Shown piece by piece: positions 8,151 to 17,893 of a DNA stretch of 64,000 nucleotides. Position 1 is the first letter of the stretch; each line of letters begins with the position of its first letter. The notes under the pieces were generated by a model, which made no database searches, was not told the DNA's origin, and worked only from the letters and a program-made list of their open reading frames with translations. This DNA comes from CAVWCQ01 sp963753545 (lineage in GTDB: Bacteria > Chloroflexota > Anaerolineae > Aggregatilineales > Aggregatilineaceae): NCBI GenBank assembly GCA_963753545.1, contig CAVWCQ010000011.1, positions 558,001 to 622,000 on the forward strand, given 5' to 3'. Both the position numbers and the translations under genes were made by a program.

Positions 8151-9625
8151 CTACTTCCAGTCTTCCAGCAGCTTGACGATCTCCGCCACGAACCAATCCG
8201 CCGACGCGCCATCCAGCACGCGATGATCGAACGTAGAACGACAGATAGACCATCGGGCGCACGGCAATCGCGTCGTTATCGAGCACAACCACGCGCTTTT
8301 GGATCGCCCCGACGCCGAGGATCCCGGTCTGCGGCTGGTTGATGATCGGCGTGGCGAACAGGCTGCCCGCTACGCCGTGATTGGTGATCGTGAATGTGCC
8401 GCCGCTCACCTCGTCCGGTTTGAGCGATCCGTTGCGCGCGCACGGTTGGCGAGATCATTCACCTGCCGCGCGATTCCCGGCAGCGAGAGTTCATCGGCAT
8501 TTTTGATCACCGGAGACGATCAATCCCTCATCCAGCGCCACCGCCATCCCGATATTGATCTCCGGCTTGAGCAGAACGCCCTCGTCGGTCCACTGGCTGT
8601 TGACCATCGGATGACGGCGCAGGGCTTCCGCAGTCGCCGCCATGAAATAGGCGGTGAAGGTCAGATTGATGCCGCGCTGCGCTAAAGCTCGTTTTTGTTG
8701 GCGTCACGGTGAGCGGCTACCGCGCTGAGATCGGCCTCAAAGACCGTCGTCACATGCGGCGCGGTATGTCAGTTTGCTGTGACCATGTGCTCGGCGATGC
8801 GGCGGCGCATGGTGGTGTGCGGGATCAGTTCGCCGGGCTTGCCGGGCGCGGGTGGCGCTTGATGGACATGATCGCGCGGGGCCTGGGTTAGCGCTTGCAG
8901 GTGGTGCGGCAGGTGCAGCTGCAGGAGTCTGCCGTTTCCGGTAGAGATCGTCGGTAGGCTTAAACAGATCGCCGCTGCCGGGGCGTTCCCAGGGTTCGAG
9001 TTCACGGTTCGCAGCAGGTTGGCGGTTGTACGCCGCGCCGCCATCCTCGATGTAAGCCATGATATCTTTTTTGGTGACACGGCCCCCATGCCCTGTGCCT
9101 TTGACCTGCGCACATCGATATGGTGTTCCGCCGCGATCCGCGCCACGACCGGGCGTGACATGCGGCATATGGCGCTGCCGCCGTTGCCCTGCTCGATATC
9201 GCCCGGTCGGCGGCTTCCTGGCTGGACCTGTGGCGCTTGGCGCGGTGACGTACGGCTCTGGATTCGGTGGGCAGACGATCAGCGATAGCGCTGGCCGTGA
9301 TCGCTGGCGGCCATGTCGCGGCTGCGCTGCGGATAGATCCGGCGTGCGCGGGTATCGGCGGCAGGTTGCATCGGGCATCGCTTCACCCGGCTTGCCGATC
9401 ATCGCCAGCACGGTGCCTGCCGTGACTGTTTGTCCCTCGCTCACATAAATTTTCAGCAGGGTGCCGGCGACAGACGGCGGTGACTTCGGAGGTGACTTTG
9501 TCAGTTTCCACTTCGAGCAGCGGCTCATATTCCTCGACGTGCTCGCCTTCCTGCTTGAGCCAGCGGCTGACCGTTCCTTCGACGACACTTTCGCCCATCT
9601 GGGGCATAATGACTTTCGTTGCCAT
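8151..9625 (-). pseudogene. Dihydrolipoamide acyltransferase E2 of a 2-oxoacid dehydrogenase complex (multiple frameshifts)
   Basis: E2 transfers the acyl group from E1 to CoA. Read from ATG 9623-9625, the lipoyl domain opens MATKVIMPQMGESVVEG, with the lipoyl lysine in ETDKVTSEV (about residue 45). The peripheral-subunit-binding domain survives in pieces (VARIAAEHHIDV, then GTGHGGRVTKKDI). The catalytic domain includes HTTMRRRIAEHM, GGTFTITNHG and a final HRVLDG...LLEDWK before TAG at 8151-8153. Reconstruction needs at least six or seven frame changes, the first near 9478. Each conserved block is intact in its own frame, so recent or technical indels are more likely than old decay. The full length would be about 490 residues, normal for E2 with one lipoyl domain. 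It follows E1beta by 14 bp. Confidence 0.8.
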
Positions 9626-9639
9626 TCAAACCTCCTCGT

Positions 9640-10629
9640 CTAGTAACCCGCCAGATCGCGGATCGCCGCGGCGATCTTCTCCGGGCTGGGCATGAACAAA
9701 TCTTGCATCGTGTGGGCAAACGGCACGCCGGGCACATCCGGCCCGGCCAGGCGGCGGATCGGCCCGTCCATGTATTCAAACGCTTCGTCGCTGAGAATGG
9801 CGGCGATCTCCGCGCCATAGCCCAGGAAGCGGTTGTCCTCGTGCACGATCAGCGCTTTGCCCGTCTTTTTGAACGACTTGAGGACTGTGTCTTTGTCCAG
9901 CGGGGCCAGCGTGCGAATATCGACCACTTCCGACCTGGATGCCATCCTGCGCGCGACGAGCTCCGCCGCCTGCAGCGCGTAGTAGTGCATCATGCCGTAG
10001 GCATAGACGGTGACATCCGACTCCTGCGCGCGTCACATCGCGGTTGGCCGATAGGCACGGTGTATTCGCCGTCGGGAACCTCGCCTTTGATCAGGCGGTA
10101 GCCTTTTTTCGGCTCGAAGAACATCACCGGGTTCGGATCGCGCACCGCCGCTTTGAGCAGGCCTTTGGCGTCGTAGGGATTGCTGGGGATGACGACTTTC
10201 AGGCCCGGGCACGTGGGCGAAAAACGCCTCGACGCTCTGCGAATGGTACAGTCCGCCGCCGATGCCGCCGCCATAGGGCGCGCGGATCACCATCGGCACA
10301 TTCCAATCGCCTGCGGAGCGGTAATACATGCGCGCCGCTTCATTCACGATCTGGTTAAACGCCGGGAGGATGAAATCGGCAAACTGGATCTCGCAGATCG
10401 GGCGCATCCCGGCCAGCGCCGCGCCGATGCCAACCGCCACAATGCTCAGTTCCGCCAGCGGCGAGTCGATCACGCGGGTCGGGCCGTATTTGTCGAACAG
10501 GCCCACTGTCGCGCGGAACACACCGCCGCGCGGACCCACATCTTCGCCAGTGATAAAAACGCGCTCATCGCGGGCCAGTTCTTCGTCCATCGCCTGACGC
10601 AGACCTTCGATCAGGGTAATTTCGGGCAT
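9640..10629 (-). pseudogene. 2-oxoacid dehydrogenase E1 component, beta subunit (frameshifted)
   Basis: ATG 10627-10629 starts MPEITLIEGLRQAMDEEL, typical of the PdhB/BkdB beta subunit, followed by ITGEDVGPRGGVFRAT and YGGGIGGGLYHSQS. The C-terminal part reads MMHYYALQAAELVARR to DLAGY with TAG at 9640. Three breaks are visible. One is near 10204-10209 (GGG where GG restores PGLKVVIPSNPYDAKG). Two lie between 10020 and 10055, around VTRAGSDVTVYAYG. The subunit pairs with E1alpha to form the thiamine-diphosphate site. The order E1alpha-E1beta-E2 with short gaps indicates one operon. No E3 gene is seen nearby. Pyruvate is the probable substrate, but a branched-chain 2-oxoacid complex is possible. 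Confidence 0.82.
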
Positions 10630-10652
10630 CGTTCGTGTGTCTCCTCGTGCGG

Positions 10653-11696
10653 TTAACGGTTCCAGGGGTTATAGTCAGTGCCGGCGGGGCAAAGACCGGG
10701 AACAGCGCATCTTCGGCGGGGGGATAGGGCGCGTGTTCGGCATTCGCATGGGCTTCGTCCACTTCCTCGCGGATGCGCGACTCGATCTCCTCGATGGTCT
10801 CCGGCGTCAAGAAGCCTTTTTCGAGCAGATAGGCCTGGAAGCGCTTGATCGGATCGCGGCGCTTCCAATCTTCGACCTCGTCGCGGGTACGGTAGGTGCG
10901 ATCATCATCGTCGGAGGAATGGGGCACGGGGCGGTAGGTCTTGGCTTCGAGCAGAGTCGCGCCGCCGCCGCTGCGCGCCCGTTCAACCGCCTCTTTCATC
11001 ACGCGGTAGGAGGCCAGCACATCGTTGCCATCCACCACCACGCCTGCGATCCCAAACATCGCCGCGCGATCCGCCACATTCGGCACAGCCATCTGCATGT
11101 GCATCGGGACGGAAATCGCGTAGATGTTGTTCTGCACAATGCAGATCAACGGCAGTTTATGCACACCCGCCCAGTTCAGTCCCTCAAAAAAGTCGCCCTC
11201 GCTGGTCGAGCCTTCGCCCAGGCTGGTCACGGTCACGCGGTCATCTCCCATCAGTTTGCTGGCAAGGGCCATCCCCGCCGCCTGCGGAACCTGCGTCGCG
11301 ACCGGGCTGGACGAAGGGCCGATCCCCAGCTTTTTGTTGCACCAGTGCGACGGCATCTGGCGCGCGCCGCTGGTCGGTTCGCCCTCTTTGCCAAACACAG
11401 CCAGCATAAAATCACGCGGGGTATAGCCCAGCGCCAGGCGTAAAAGCCAGGTCGCGGTAGTAGAGGTGCGCGTAGTCATAACCGCGCCGCATCGCGTAGG
11501 CCGCGCCAACCTGGATCGCTTCATGGCCGATGCCTGAGATGTGGAAGGCGATCTTGCCCTGGCGGTGCAGCACCCAGGTACGCTCGTCCAGGCGTCGGGC
11601 GCGGACCATCTGCCAGTACATTTCGAGCAGCGTCCGGTTATCCAGATCAATCCCGGTATCGTCTATCTGGTGTGCGGTTTGCAGATCGGTTGCCAT
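10653..11696 (-). pseudogene. 2-oxoacid dehydrogenase E1 component, alpha subunit (frameshifted)
   Basis: Starts at ATG 11694-11696 (MATDLQTAHQIDD). It contains LDERTWVLHRQGKIAFHIS and HEAIQVGAAYAM, then, after a break at 11437-11438 (one G too many), LALGYTPRDFMLAVFGK. The thiamine diphosphate/Mg region reads TSLGEGSTSEGDFFE to VQNNIYAIS, and the phosphorylation-loop-like segment PHSSDDDDRTYR follows. A second break near 10690 (four C where five fit) separates EDALFPVFAP from the true end AGTDYNPWNR, TAA 10653-10655. The spacing and the roughly 345-residue length fit BkdA/PdhA-type E1alpha. It is the first gene of the operon; the MFS gene is divergent, with about 180 bp between. Confidence 0.83.
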
Positions 11697-11874
11697 GCTT
11701 TTCTCCTAGAACTGCTGACCTGCGGGGTGTAGATTTATGCAAAAAATGATCACTAATATCGAACAGAGTTTAAGCAAGATTTCACGAACAGCCCACTGAA
11801 CCTGCACTGGACGCCGGGGGTTACGTCTCGTAGAATCAGGCGTGAGGTTTTAAACCAGGAAAGATAAAAAGCCC

Positions 11875-13149
11875 ATGTCTGATAGCGCTGCTTCTGGCGG
11901 CAATGAAGCCATTCACCGCCGGAACTTTCCGTTCTTTTTGAGTGACTTCATCATCTTTGCCGTCGCGATGGGCATGATCGGCCCCAGTACGGTGATTCCG
12001 GACTTCATTCGCCGCCTGACGGATTCGGAAATCTTGATCGCGTTCTCCAGCCAGATGTTCGATGTGGGTTGGCTGATGCCGCAGCTTTTGGTGGCGCGGC
12101 GGCTGATGCGCGTGGCAAACAAAAAATGGTGGTTCGCCGGACCCAATATCCCGGTGCGGTTTGTGATCTTCATCTTCGCGGGGTTGATCTTGCTGCTGGG
12201 GGAAGATCATCGAGGTACCATTCTCTTAGCCTTCCTGATTTGCTATGGGATCGCGGCAGTAGGCGATGGGCTGGTCGGCGTTCCCTGGATGGATCTGATC
12301 GGCAGCAGCCTGGACTCGCCGCGCCGCGCCCGGTTGTTCGGCCTGGGTACAGCCATCCCCGGCGTGATCATGATCGGGATGTCGCAGGTCGTGCGCATCA
12401 TCCTGAGCGACGATGGACCGGGCTTCCCCGGTAATTACGCGCTGCTGTTCGGCATTGCCGGGACGATGTTTGTGATCACCATTCCACTGCCGATGTTTGT
12501 CCGCGAACTGCCCGGCGGCAAACCGCAGGACGAGTCACCCTCCCTGCGGGAATACTGGCCCCAGTTGACCCGCGTTCTGCGAGAAGACCAGCCATTCCGG
12601 GCGATGATTATCACACGCATCCTGGCGGGCCTGTTCCTGCTGGCTAGTCCTTTCTACATTGGGTTTGCGACACAGGAACTGCACATGAAAAGCAGCGTCG
12701 CAGTCGGCAATCTGCTGATGATGCAGACCTTGGGGAACGTCTTGGGATCGCTGCTCTTTTCGTGGGCGGGAGATCGCTATCTGATCCAGTTTGTCCGGCT
12801 GGCACTGCTGGCGGCAACGATTCACCCGATCATGGCGCTGCTGGCTGGGTTCGTTGGCCCTGCCCCGCTCTACGTGGGATTCTTCGCGGCGGGGATCATG
12901 GGCGGCACGCTGGGCCTGGGCTTTATCAACTGGGTGATCAGCTACGCCTCGCACGACCAGCGCCCGATCTATTCTGGCCTGTTTAACTCAATGAGCGCTG
13001 TCGCACTGCTCACTGCGCCGCTGCTCGGCGGGCTGATTGTGCAGTTCCTTGGCTATCGTGCGGCGTTCATTGCCGCCCTGGTGATGATCCTGGCAGCGTT
13101 ATTTACCGCGGTGCGCTATCTGGAGCAGCCGCGCCACGTCAAGGCCTAG
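11875..13149 (+). CDS. Major facilitator superfamily transporter
   Basis: A 424-residue protein with about 12 hydrophobic helices in two halves separated by a charged loop around residues 205-235, an MFS arrangement. The N-terminus (about 22 residues) is polar and cytoplasmic. The sequence FFLSDFIIFAVAMGMIGPST begins helix 1. After helix 4, GDGLVGVPWMDLIGSSL precedes RARLFGLGTAIPG. Substrate is not evident. It is transcribed away from the E1alpha gene, and a strong terminator follows the stop. Confidence 0.8.
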   Translation: MSDSAASGGNEAIHRRNFPFFLSDFIIFAVAMGMIGPSTVIPDFIRRLTDSEILIAFSSQMFDVGWLMPQLLVARRLMRVANKKWWFAGPNIPVRFVIFIFAGLILLLGEDHRGTILLAFLICYGIAAVGDGLVGVPWMDLIGSSLDSPRRARLFGLGTAIPGVIMIGMSQVVRIILSDDGPGFPGNYALLFGIAGTMFVITIPLPMFVRELPGGKPQDESPSLREYWPQLTRVLREDQPFRAMIITRILAGLFLLASPFYIGFATQELHMKSSVAVGNLLMMQTLGNVLGSLLFSWAGDRYLIQFVRLALLAATIHPIMALLAGFVGPAPLYVGFFAAGIMGGTLGLGFINWVISYASHDQRPIYSGLFNSMSAVALLTAPLLGGLIVQFLGYRAAFIAALVMILAALFTAVRYLEQPRHVKA

Positions 13150-13174
13150 ACTCAGATTCGAGAAAAACGTATCC

Positions 13175-13201
13175 AACCCCGGCTTTTATGCCGGGGTTTT
13201 T
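13175..13201 (+). terminator. Rho-independent terminator after the MFS gene
   Basis: AACCCCGGC - TTTTAT - GCCGGGGTT forms a perfect 9-bp stem followed by a T-run. Confidence 0.85.
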
Positions 13202-13308
13202 ATTTTCGTGTAGCCGCTTGAACAAAGAAAAAATATATTCTGTATAAGAAGGGCACGGTTCTTCCATTTTTTACTAATTAGTTACTTTTTTTTCTTGTAA
13301 ATGATGTT

Positions 13309-13314
13309 TATAAT
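13309..13314 (+). promoter_or_regulatory. Probable -10 box of the cytochrome oxidase operon
   Basis: TATAAT in an AT-rich block, about 160 bp before the chosen ctaC start. No convincing -35 at 17 bp. It would give a long 5' leader. Confidence 0.4.
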
Positions 13315-13475
13315 CTGAGTGGTTGCACGATTATTTTGTGAAGGAATTTGTGAAACTCGTCACCGATTCTCCCCCTCGTGTTGCTGTGGTGACAGTTGGG
13401 CACAGGCTAATGCGGTGCAGCGTTTGCACCGATGAACCGCGTAGTTGGATCACTTTGAAGGGGGTTCTAACCCAG

Positions 13476-14552
13476 GTGAAGTTCTCAAAATGGATGCACA
13501 AACCCGGATGGATAGGTGTGCTGATCATCGCCACACTGATCTTTCCCGCACAGGTCTGGGCGCATGGCCCCGCAGAGGGCGGCGCGGACCACGATACGTT
13601 TAACCAACTGTTTTCTATCACCCTTTGGATGGCGATCCCCGTGTTCGTGTTGGTCGAGGGGCTGCTGCTGTTTGGAATTATCCGCTACAGGCGGCGCAGG
13701 CGCGATGAAATGCCGGAGCAAGTCGAGGGAAACACTCGCCTGGAAATCGGCTGGACAGTGCTGGGATTTGTCATTATCGCTGTCCTGTTTGTCCTCACCC
13801 TCGAAGCGTTCCGCACCGGATATCGCGCTAAGGCCAACCAGAAGGACACCACGCCCGATCTGACGGTACATGTCACTGGCTACATGTTTAACTGGGATTA
13901 CGAGTACTTCAAGGGTGAAGGCGACAAAACTGGCGTCAAGACCACGCGCGAACTTTTTGTCCCGGCCAACAGCAATGTGCTGCTGGAAATCTCGTCAACG
14001 GATGTCCAGCACAGCTTCTGGGTTCCCGAACTGGCTGGCAAAGTCGATGCGGTTCCGGGTCACGTCAATACCATGTGGCTAAAGGTGAAAAAACCGGGCA
14101 CGTATATCGGCCAGTGCGCCGAATACTGCGGCCTGAGCCACTATGACATGATGATCGAAGTGAACGCGATGGAACCCGCCGACTTTGATGTTTGGCTGAC
14201 GGAACAGACAGCGGAAGCAGCGGCCTTCCACCCGATGGGCACCGACATGGAATCCGAGATGCCAGAGGGCAACGCGGATCGCGGCGCGCAGGTCTTCAGC
14301 GATCTGGCGTGCAACGCCTGCCACGCCGATCAGGACCAGTCATCCGGCCCCGGCTTAGATCGGATGGAAGACGACGCCGAGCATATGAAAAAATACGATT
14401 ACACGGACGAGCAGTATCTCCGTGAGTCGATCCTGATGCCGTGTGAACATCTCGCGCACGGGTACGAACAGTGCATCATGCCCCAGGATTACGGGGAGCG
14501 TCTCGATGCGCAGATGTTGGCTGACCTGATCGAATACTTGAGAAACTATTAG
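13476..14552 (+). CDS. ctaC: Cytochrome c oxidase subunit II with fused cytochrome c domain (caa3 type)
   Basis: GTG 13476 is chosen because it follows AAGGGGG and opens a clean signal peptide (KPGWIGVLIIATLIFPAQVWA); the open frame reaches back to 13323 without a signal. Two membrane helices follow, then the cupredoxin domain with the CuA ligands in GQCAEYCGLSHYDMM (Cys214, Cys218, His222, Met225). A C-terminal haem c domain has CNACH at 279-283 and a distal Met candidate in CIMPQDYG. Subunit II accepts electrons from cytochrome c and passes them via CuA to subunit I. The fused haem domain defines the caa3 type. It is the first gene of a four-gene operon. Confidence 0.93.
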   Translation: MKFSKWMHKPGWIGVLIIATLIFPAQVWAHGPAEGGADHDTFNQLFSITLWMAIPVFVLVEGLLLFGIIRYRRRRRDEMPEQVEGNTRLEIGWTVLGFVIIAVLFVLTLEAFRTGYRAKANQKDTTPDLTVHVTGYMFNWDYEYFKGEGDKTGVKTTRELFVPANSNVLLEISSTDVQHSFWVPELAGKVDAVPGHVNTMWLKVKKPGTYIGQCAEYCGLSHYDMMIEVNAMEPADFDVWLTEQTAEAAAFHPMGTDMESEMPEGNADRGAQVFSDLACNACHADQDQSSGPGLDRMEDDAEHMKKYDYTDEQYLRESILMPCEHLAHGYEQCIMPQDYGERLDAQMLADLIEYLRNY

Positions 14553-14580
14553 CGCTGCGGTCCCGCAGTGAGGAGTAACT

Positions 14581-16221
14581 ATGGCAACCATAGCAGCAAC
14601 AAGGCGCGTCGCCGCCACTGAACCGCGAGGGCTGCTGTCCTGGATTACGACCGTCGATCACAAGCGGATCGGCATCATGTATGTCCTGACCTGCTTCACC
14701 TTCTTCGTGATTGGCGTCTGCCTGGCGGAAGTGATGCGCCTGGAACTGGCCCAACCCGGCGGACAGCTCGTCACGGCGGCGGGTTATAACCAACTGTTCT
14801 CGCTGCACGGCTCGACGATGGTTTTCCTGTTCATCATCCCCATTGGGGCCGGGCTGGGCAACTATCTTATTCCGCTGATGATCGGCTCGCGCGATATGGC
14901 TTTCCCGCGCCTGAACGCGCTGAGCTACTGGATGTTTCTGTTCGGCGGCCTGATACTCTATTCCAGTTTCTTCGTGAAGGGTGGGCCACCCTCTAACGGC
15001 TGGACCTCGTACCCGCCGCTGAGCGGCAAAGAGTTTTCGCCGGGGCATGGCACGGACCTGTGGTTGCTTGGCCTGGGCCTGGGCGGTACGGCCTCGCTGA
15101 TCGGCGCGATCAATTTCATCGTGACGATCTTCCGGCTGCGCGCACCGGGCATGACATGGATGAGAATGCCGCTGTTCGTGTGGGGCGTCCTGACGATGGC
15201 CTTCATGATCCTGCTGGCGACGCCGATGCTGACCGGCGGCTTTATGATGTTAATCGCGGATCGCAATTTTCACACGGCCTTCTTTGATCCGGCGCGGGGC
15301 GGCGATCCGGTCCTGTGGCAGAATCTGTTCTGGTTCTACTCACACCCCGCCGTTTACATCATGGTGCTGCCCGCAATGGGCGTCATCTCTGAAGTGCTGC
15401 CCGTCTTCTCCCGCAAGCCGATCTTTGGGTATAAGGCTGTTGCGCTGTCCTCGGTAGCGATTGGCGTGATGGGCTTCGGCACCTGGGTGCACCATATGTA
15501 CACCATCGGCCTGCCGCCTGCTGTAGAAGCGGTGTTTGTCTTCACGACGATGCTGATCGCCGTGCCAACCGGGGTCAAGATGTTCAACTGGCTGTTTACG
15601 ATCATTGGCGGATCGCTGCGCTTCACCACGCCGATGCTGTACGCGCTCGGCTTCCTGGCCTCGTTCGTCGTGGGCGGGATCACGGGCGTCTTCCAGGCGA
15701 TTGTCCCGATTGACGAACAGGTCCACGACACCTACTGGATTGTCGCCCACCTGCACTACGTCGTGTTTGGCGGAGCAGGGTTTGGTGTGTTCGCTGGCAT
15801 CTATTACTGGTGGCCGAAGATGTTTGGGCGCATGCTGGACGAACGGCTGGGCAAGATTCAGTTCTGGACGCTGTTCATCGGCTTCCACATCACCTACTTC
15901 CCCATGCATATCATGGGCCTGAAAGGGATGCCGCGCCGCATCTACGACTACACCCCGGACCGGGGCTGGACGGGGCTCAATGAGCTGTCCACCGTGGGCG
16001 GCATTATCATGGGCATTTCCGTGATGATCTGGATCTACAACATGATCCACAGCATCCGGCATGGCGTTATCGCGGGTAACGATCCCTGGGAAGCGGATAC
16101 GCTGGAATGGACCGTCTCCTCGCCGCCGCCGCCCTACAATTTTAAGCGCATTCCCGAAGTACACAGCCGCCGCCCGGCGCGCGATCTGCGGTTAGGGATC
16201 ACGGAAGGAAAAGATCAATGA
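14581..16221 (+). CDS. ctaD: Cytochrome c oxidase subunit I (haem-copper oxidase, A2-like)
   Basis: A 546-residue protein with 12 or more helices. The haem a ligand lies in LHGSTMVFLF. The CuB/Tyr site reads YSHPAVYIM (Tyr253, Ser254, His255, Tyr259), then HHMYTIGLPP. The two haem-facing histidines lie in WIVAHLHYVVFGG. The D-channel entrance Asp is in GSRDMAFPRLNAL. The usual GHPEVY glutamate is replaced by the YS motif, which in the family marks A2-type proton-pumping oxidases. It reduces O2 to water and pumps protons. ATG 14581 follows GAGGAG-like purines, 28 bp after ctaC, and overlaps ctaE by 4 bp. Confidence 0.95.
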   Translation: MATIAATRRVAATEPRGLLSWITTVDHKRIGIMYVLTCFTFFVIGVCLAEVMRLELAQPGGQLVTAAGYNQLFSLHGSTMVFLFIIPIGAGLGNYLIPLMIGSRDMAFPRLNALSYWMFLFGGLILYSSFFVKGGPPSNGWTSYPPLSGKEFSPGHGTDLWLLGLGLGGTASLIGAINFIVTIFRLRAPGMTWMRMPLFVWGVLTMAFMILLATPMLTGGFMMLIADRNFHTAFFDPARGGDPVLWQNLFWFYSHPAVYIMVLPAMGVISEVLPVFSRKPIFGYKAVALSSVAIGVMGFGTWVHHMYTIGLPPAVEAVFVFTTMLIAVPTGVKMFNWLFTIIGGSLRFTTPMLYALGFLASFVVGGITGVFQAIVPIDEQVHDTYWIVAHLHYVVFGGAGFGVFAGIYYWWPKMFGRMLDERLGKIQFWTLFIGFHITYFPMHIMGLKGMPRRIYDYTPDRGWTGLNELSTVGGIIMGISVMIWIYNMIHSIRHGVIAGNDPWEADTLEWTVSSPPPPYNFKRIPEVHSRRPARDLRLGITEGKDQ

Positions 16222-17057
16222 GCAGCGACGTGCAGCTACTACCGGACGAAATCAAAGAAGTCCCAGAAGTCGAACTGAGCGGCGATCAGGTGAGCACAGT
16301 CGGGCAGGCCGATTATGAGCCTGAGCCTGATGAGGAAGAAATTCACCTGCCTCCCCCCAGCTTTGGGCCGATTGTCGTCGCGGGGGGCGCAGCGCTAGCG
16401 GCAGTCGGCGTGATCCAACCGCTGCTGCTGGTCCCCGGGGTGGTCATCTTGCTGCTGGGCATCTGGACAATGGGGCACTTCCCGCAGGTGGATATGCATC
16501 CCCACTTCCTGACCCAGTTGAATGATCGCAAGCTGGGCATGTGGGTCTTCCTGGCAAACGAAGTCATGTTCTTTGGCTCGCTGATTGGGGCCTTTGTCGG
16601 CTTTAAGATCAACGAGGGCTTTGAAGAAGCGCACAACATTCTCAGCCTGCCGCTGGCGACGATGGGCACATCGGTGCTGATCATCAGCAGTTTTGCCGTC
16701 GTCATGGGGCTGGAAGCGCTGCAATCGAATGACAAAGCCGTGTTCCGCAACTGGTTCCTGGTAACGGGCGCGCTCGGTGTGACGTTTCTGGGCATCCAGG
16801 CGTTTGAGTGGCGCGCCCTGCTGCACGAGGGAATTAACGCCGAGACCCTGTTTGGATCGGCCTTTTTCACGACGACGGGCTTTCACGGGCTGCACGTGAT
16901 GGGCGGCGTGGTCTGGCTGGCCCTGTTGATGATCAAAGCGCGGCGCGGCGACTATTCCTCTGAAAATTACCTGGGCGTGGAACTGTTCGGATTGTACTGG
17001 CACTTCGTTGACGTGGTGTGGATCGTGCTGTTCACGGTCATTTACCTGATCCCGTAG
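16218..17057 (+). CDS. ctaE: Cytochrome c oxidase subunit III with N-terminal extension
   Basis: A 279-residue protein whose start overlaps the ctaD stop (ATGA). The first 50 residues are acidic and soluble (EPEPDEEEIHLPP). Two hydrophobic segments follow (about 52-82), then the subunit III core from KLGMWVFLANEVMFFGSLIGAF through AFEWRALLHEG, FHGLHVMGGVVW and LYWHFVDVVWIVLF. Subunit III stabilises subunit I and its proton uptake. The N-terminal extension with extra helices makes it longer than the minimal 190-residue type. Confidence 0.92.
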   Translation: MSSDVQLLPDEIKEVPEVELSGDQVSTVGQADYEPEPDEEEIHLPPPSFGPIVVAGGAALAAVGVIQPLLLVPGVVILLLGIWTMGHFPQVDMHPHFLTQLNDRKLGMWVFLANEVMFFGSLIGAFVGFKINEGFEEAHNILSLPLATMGTSVLIISSFAVVMGLEALQSNDKAVFRNWFLVTGALGVTFLGIQAFEWRALLHEGINAETLFGSAFFTTTGFHGLHVMGGVVWLALLMIKARRGDYSSENYLGVELFGLYWHFVDVVWIVLFTVIYLIP

Positions 17058-17070
17058 AGGCGAGTAGCAC

Positions 17071-17655
17071 ATGAATCAAGATTTATTGCTGATAGTGGCG
17101 TTGTGGATGGCCTCAGGCGTGACGTTGGGCGGCGTGATCACGCCGATCATCGCCTCAAGCCGGGGATTCAGTGAATGGCTGGCGATGCTCATCGGCGTGG
17201 GTGCCGGACTGGTCGGCAACCTGTTTTTCCTGATCCCGCTGTGGGGGCTTTTTATGCGGATGCCCGTTGTGCCCCACGCCCGCCCTGCCTGGGAGCGCGA
17301 TCTGCCGGACGCTGCGGCGCTTGAGGGAGCGGTTGGCCCGACCGCGCCGCTGATCGAACTGAAGCGGAGTTTCTGGCCTACGCCGCGCGCCGATGGTGTC
17401 CATTCGCACCGGATAACCTATGTCGGCATCTTTGCCGCGCTGGTGATCATCACCTTCATCGAAGTCGCGCTCAGCGTGGCGGATCTGCCCTTCTCGGTGG
17501 TAGGGCCGCTGGTGGCGCTTTCAACCACGAAGGTGATCCTGGTCGTGATGTACTTTATGCACCTGCGCTTCGATAGCAAGTGGTACGCGGCCATGTTCCT
17601 GCTGTCGCTGCCCTTCGCGGCGATGGTCCTGACCGTGCTGGCGATTGGGAGCTAA
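17071..17655 (+). CDS. Cytochrome c oxidase subunit IV-like membrane protein
   Basis: A 194-residue protein following ctaE by 13 bp. The N-terminal half has two hydrophobic segments (about 5-30 and 38-62). A charged linker follows, and the C-terminal half carries three helices with TTKVILVVMYFMHLRFDSK, the hallmark of the prokaryotic subunit IV (COX4/CyoD-like) family. It is a small structural or assembly subunit of the oxidase. The extra N-terminal pair of helices is not part of the minimal COX4 domain and may be a second fused small subunit. It is the last gene of the operon. Confidence 0.82.
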   Translation: MNQDLLLIVALWMASGVTLGGVITPIIASSRGFSEWLAMLIGVGAGLVGNLFFLIPLWGLFMRMPVVPHARPAWERDLPDAAALEGAVGPTAPLIELKRSFWPTPRADGVHSHRITYVGIFAALVIITFIEVALSVADLPFSVVGPLVALSTTKVILVVMYFMHLRFDSKWYAAMFLLSLPFAAMVLTVLAIGS

Positions 17656-17893
17656 GTGCCTATCCTCGATACGGAGCAAGTTTAAACAAGACAGGTAAAG
17701 AAGTCTATTATAGGCTGATTTCTGGTATTAATGATCCATGTGCCAGGAATTAGCCTCTATTTGTGCTGCTCAAAATTCTTTTCATCAGCGAATTCTCTAT
17801 CTCCCTCAAATACTAAGCAGAGTAATCGCATTTTTCTCAATACTCATTATACTTACACTATATATTTTCCATGAATCATCGGGATTACAAAGT

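Noticed and set aside
13323..13475. Longer start for cytochrome oxidase subunit II
   Set aside because: The added residues are not a signal sequence and begin about 10 bp after the -10 box; GTG 13476 has RBS and a signal peptide.
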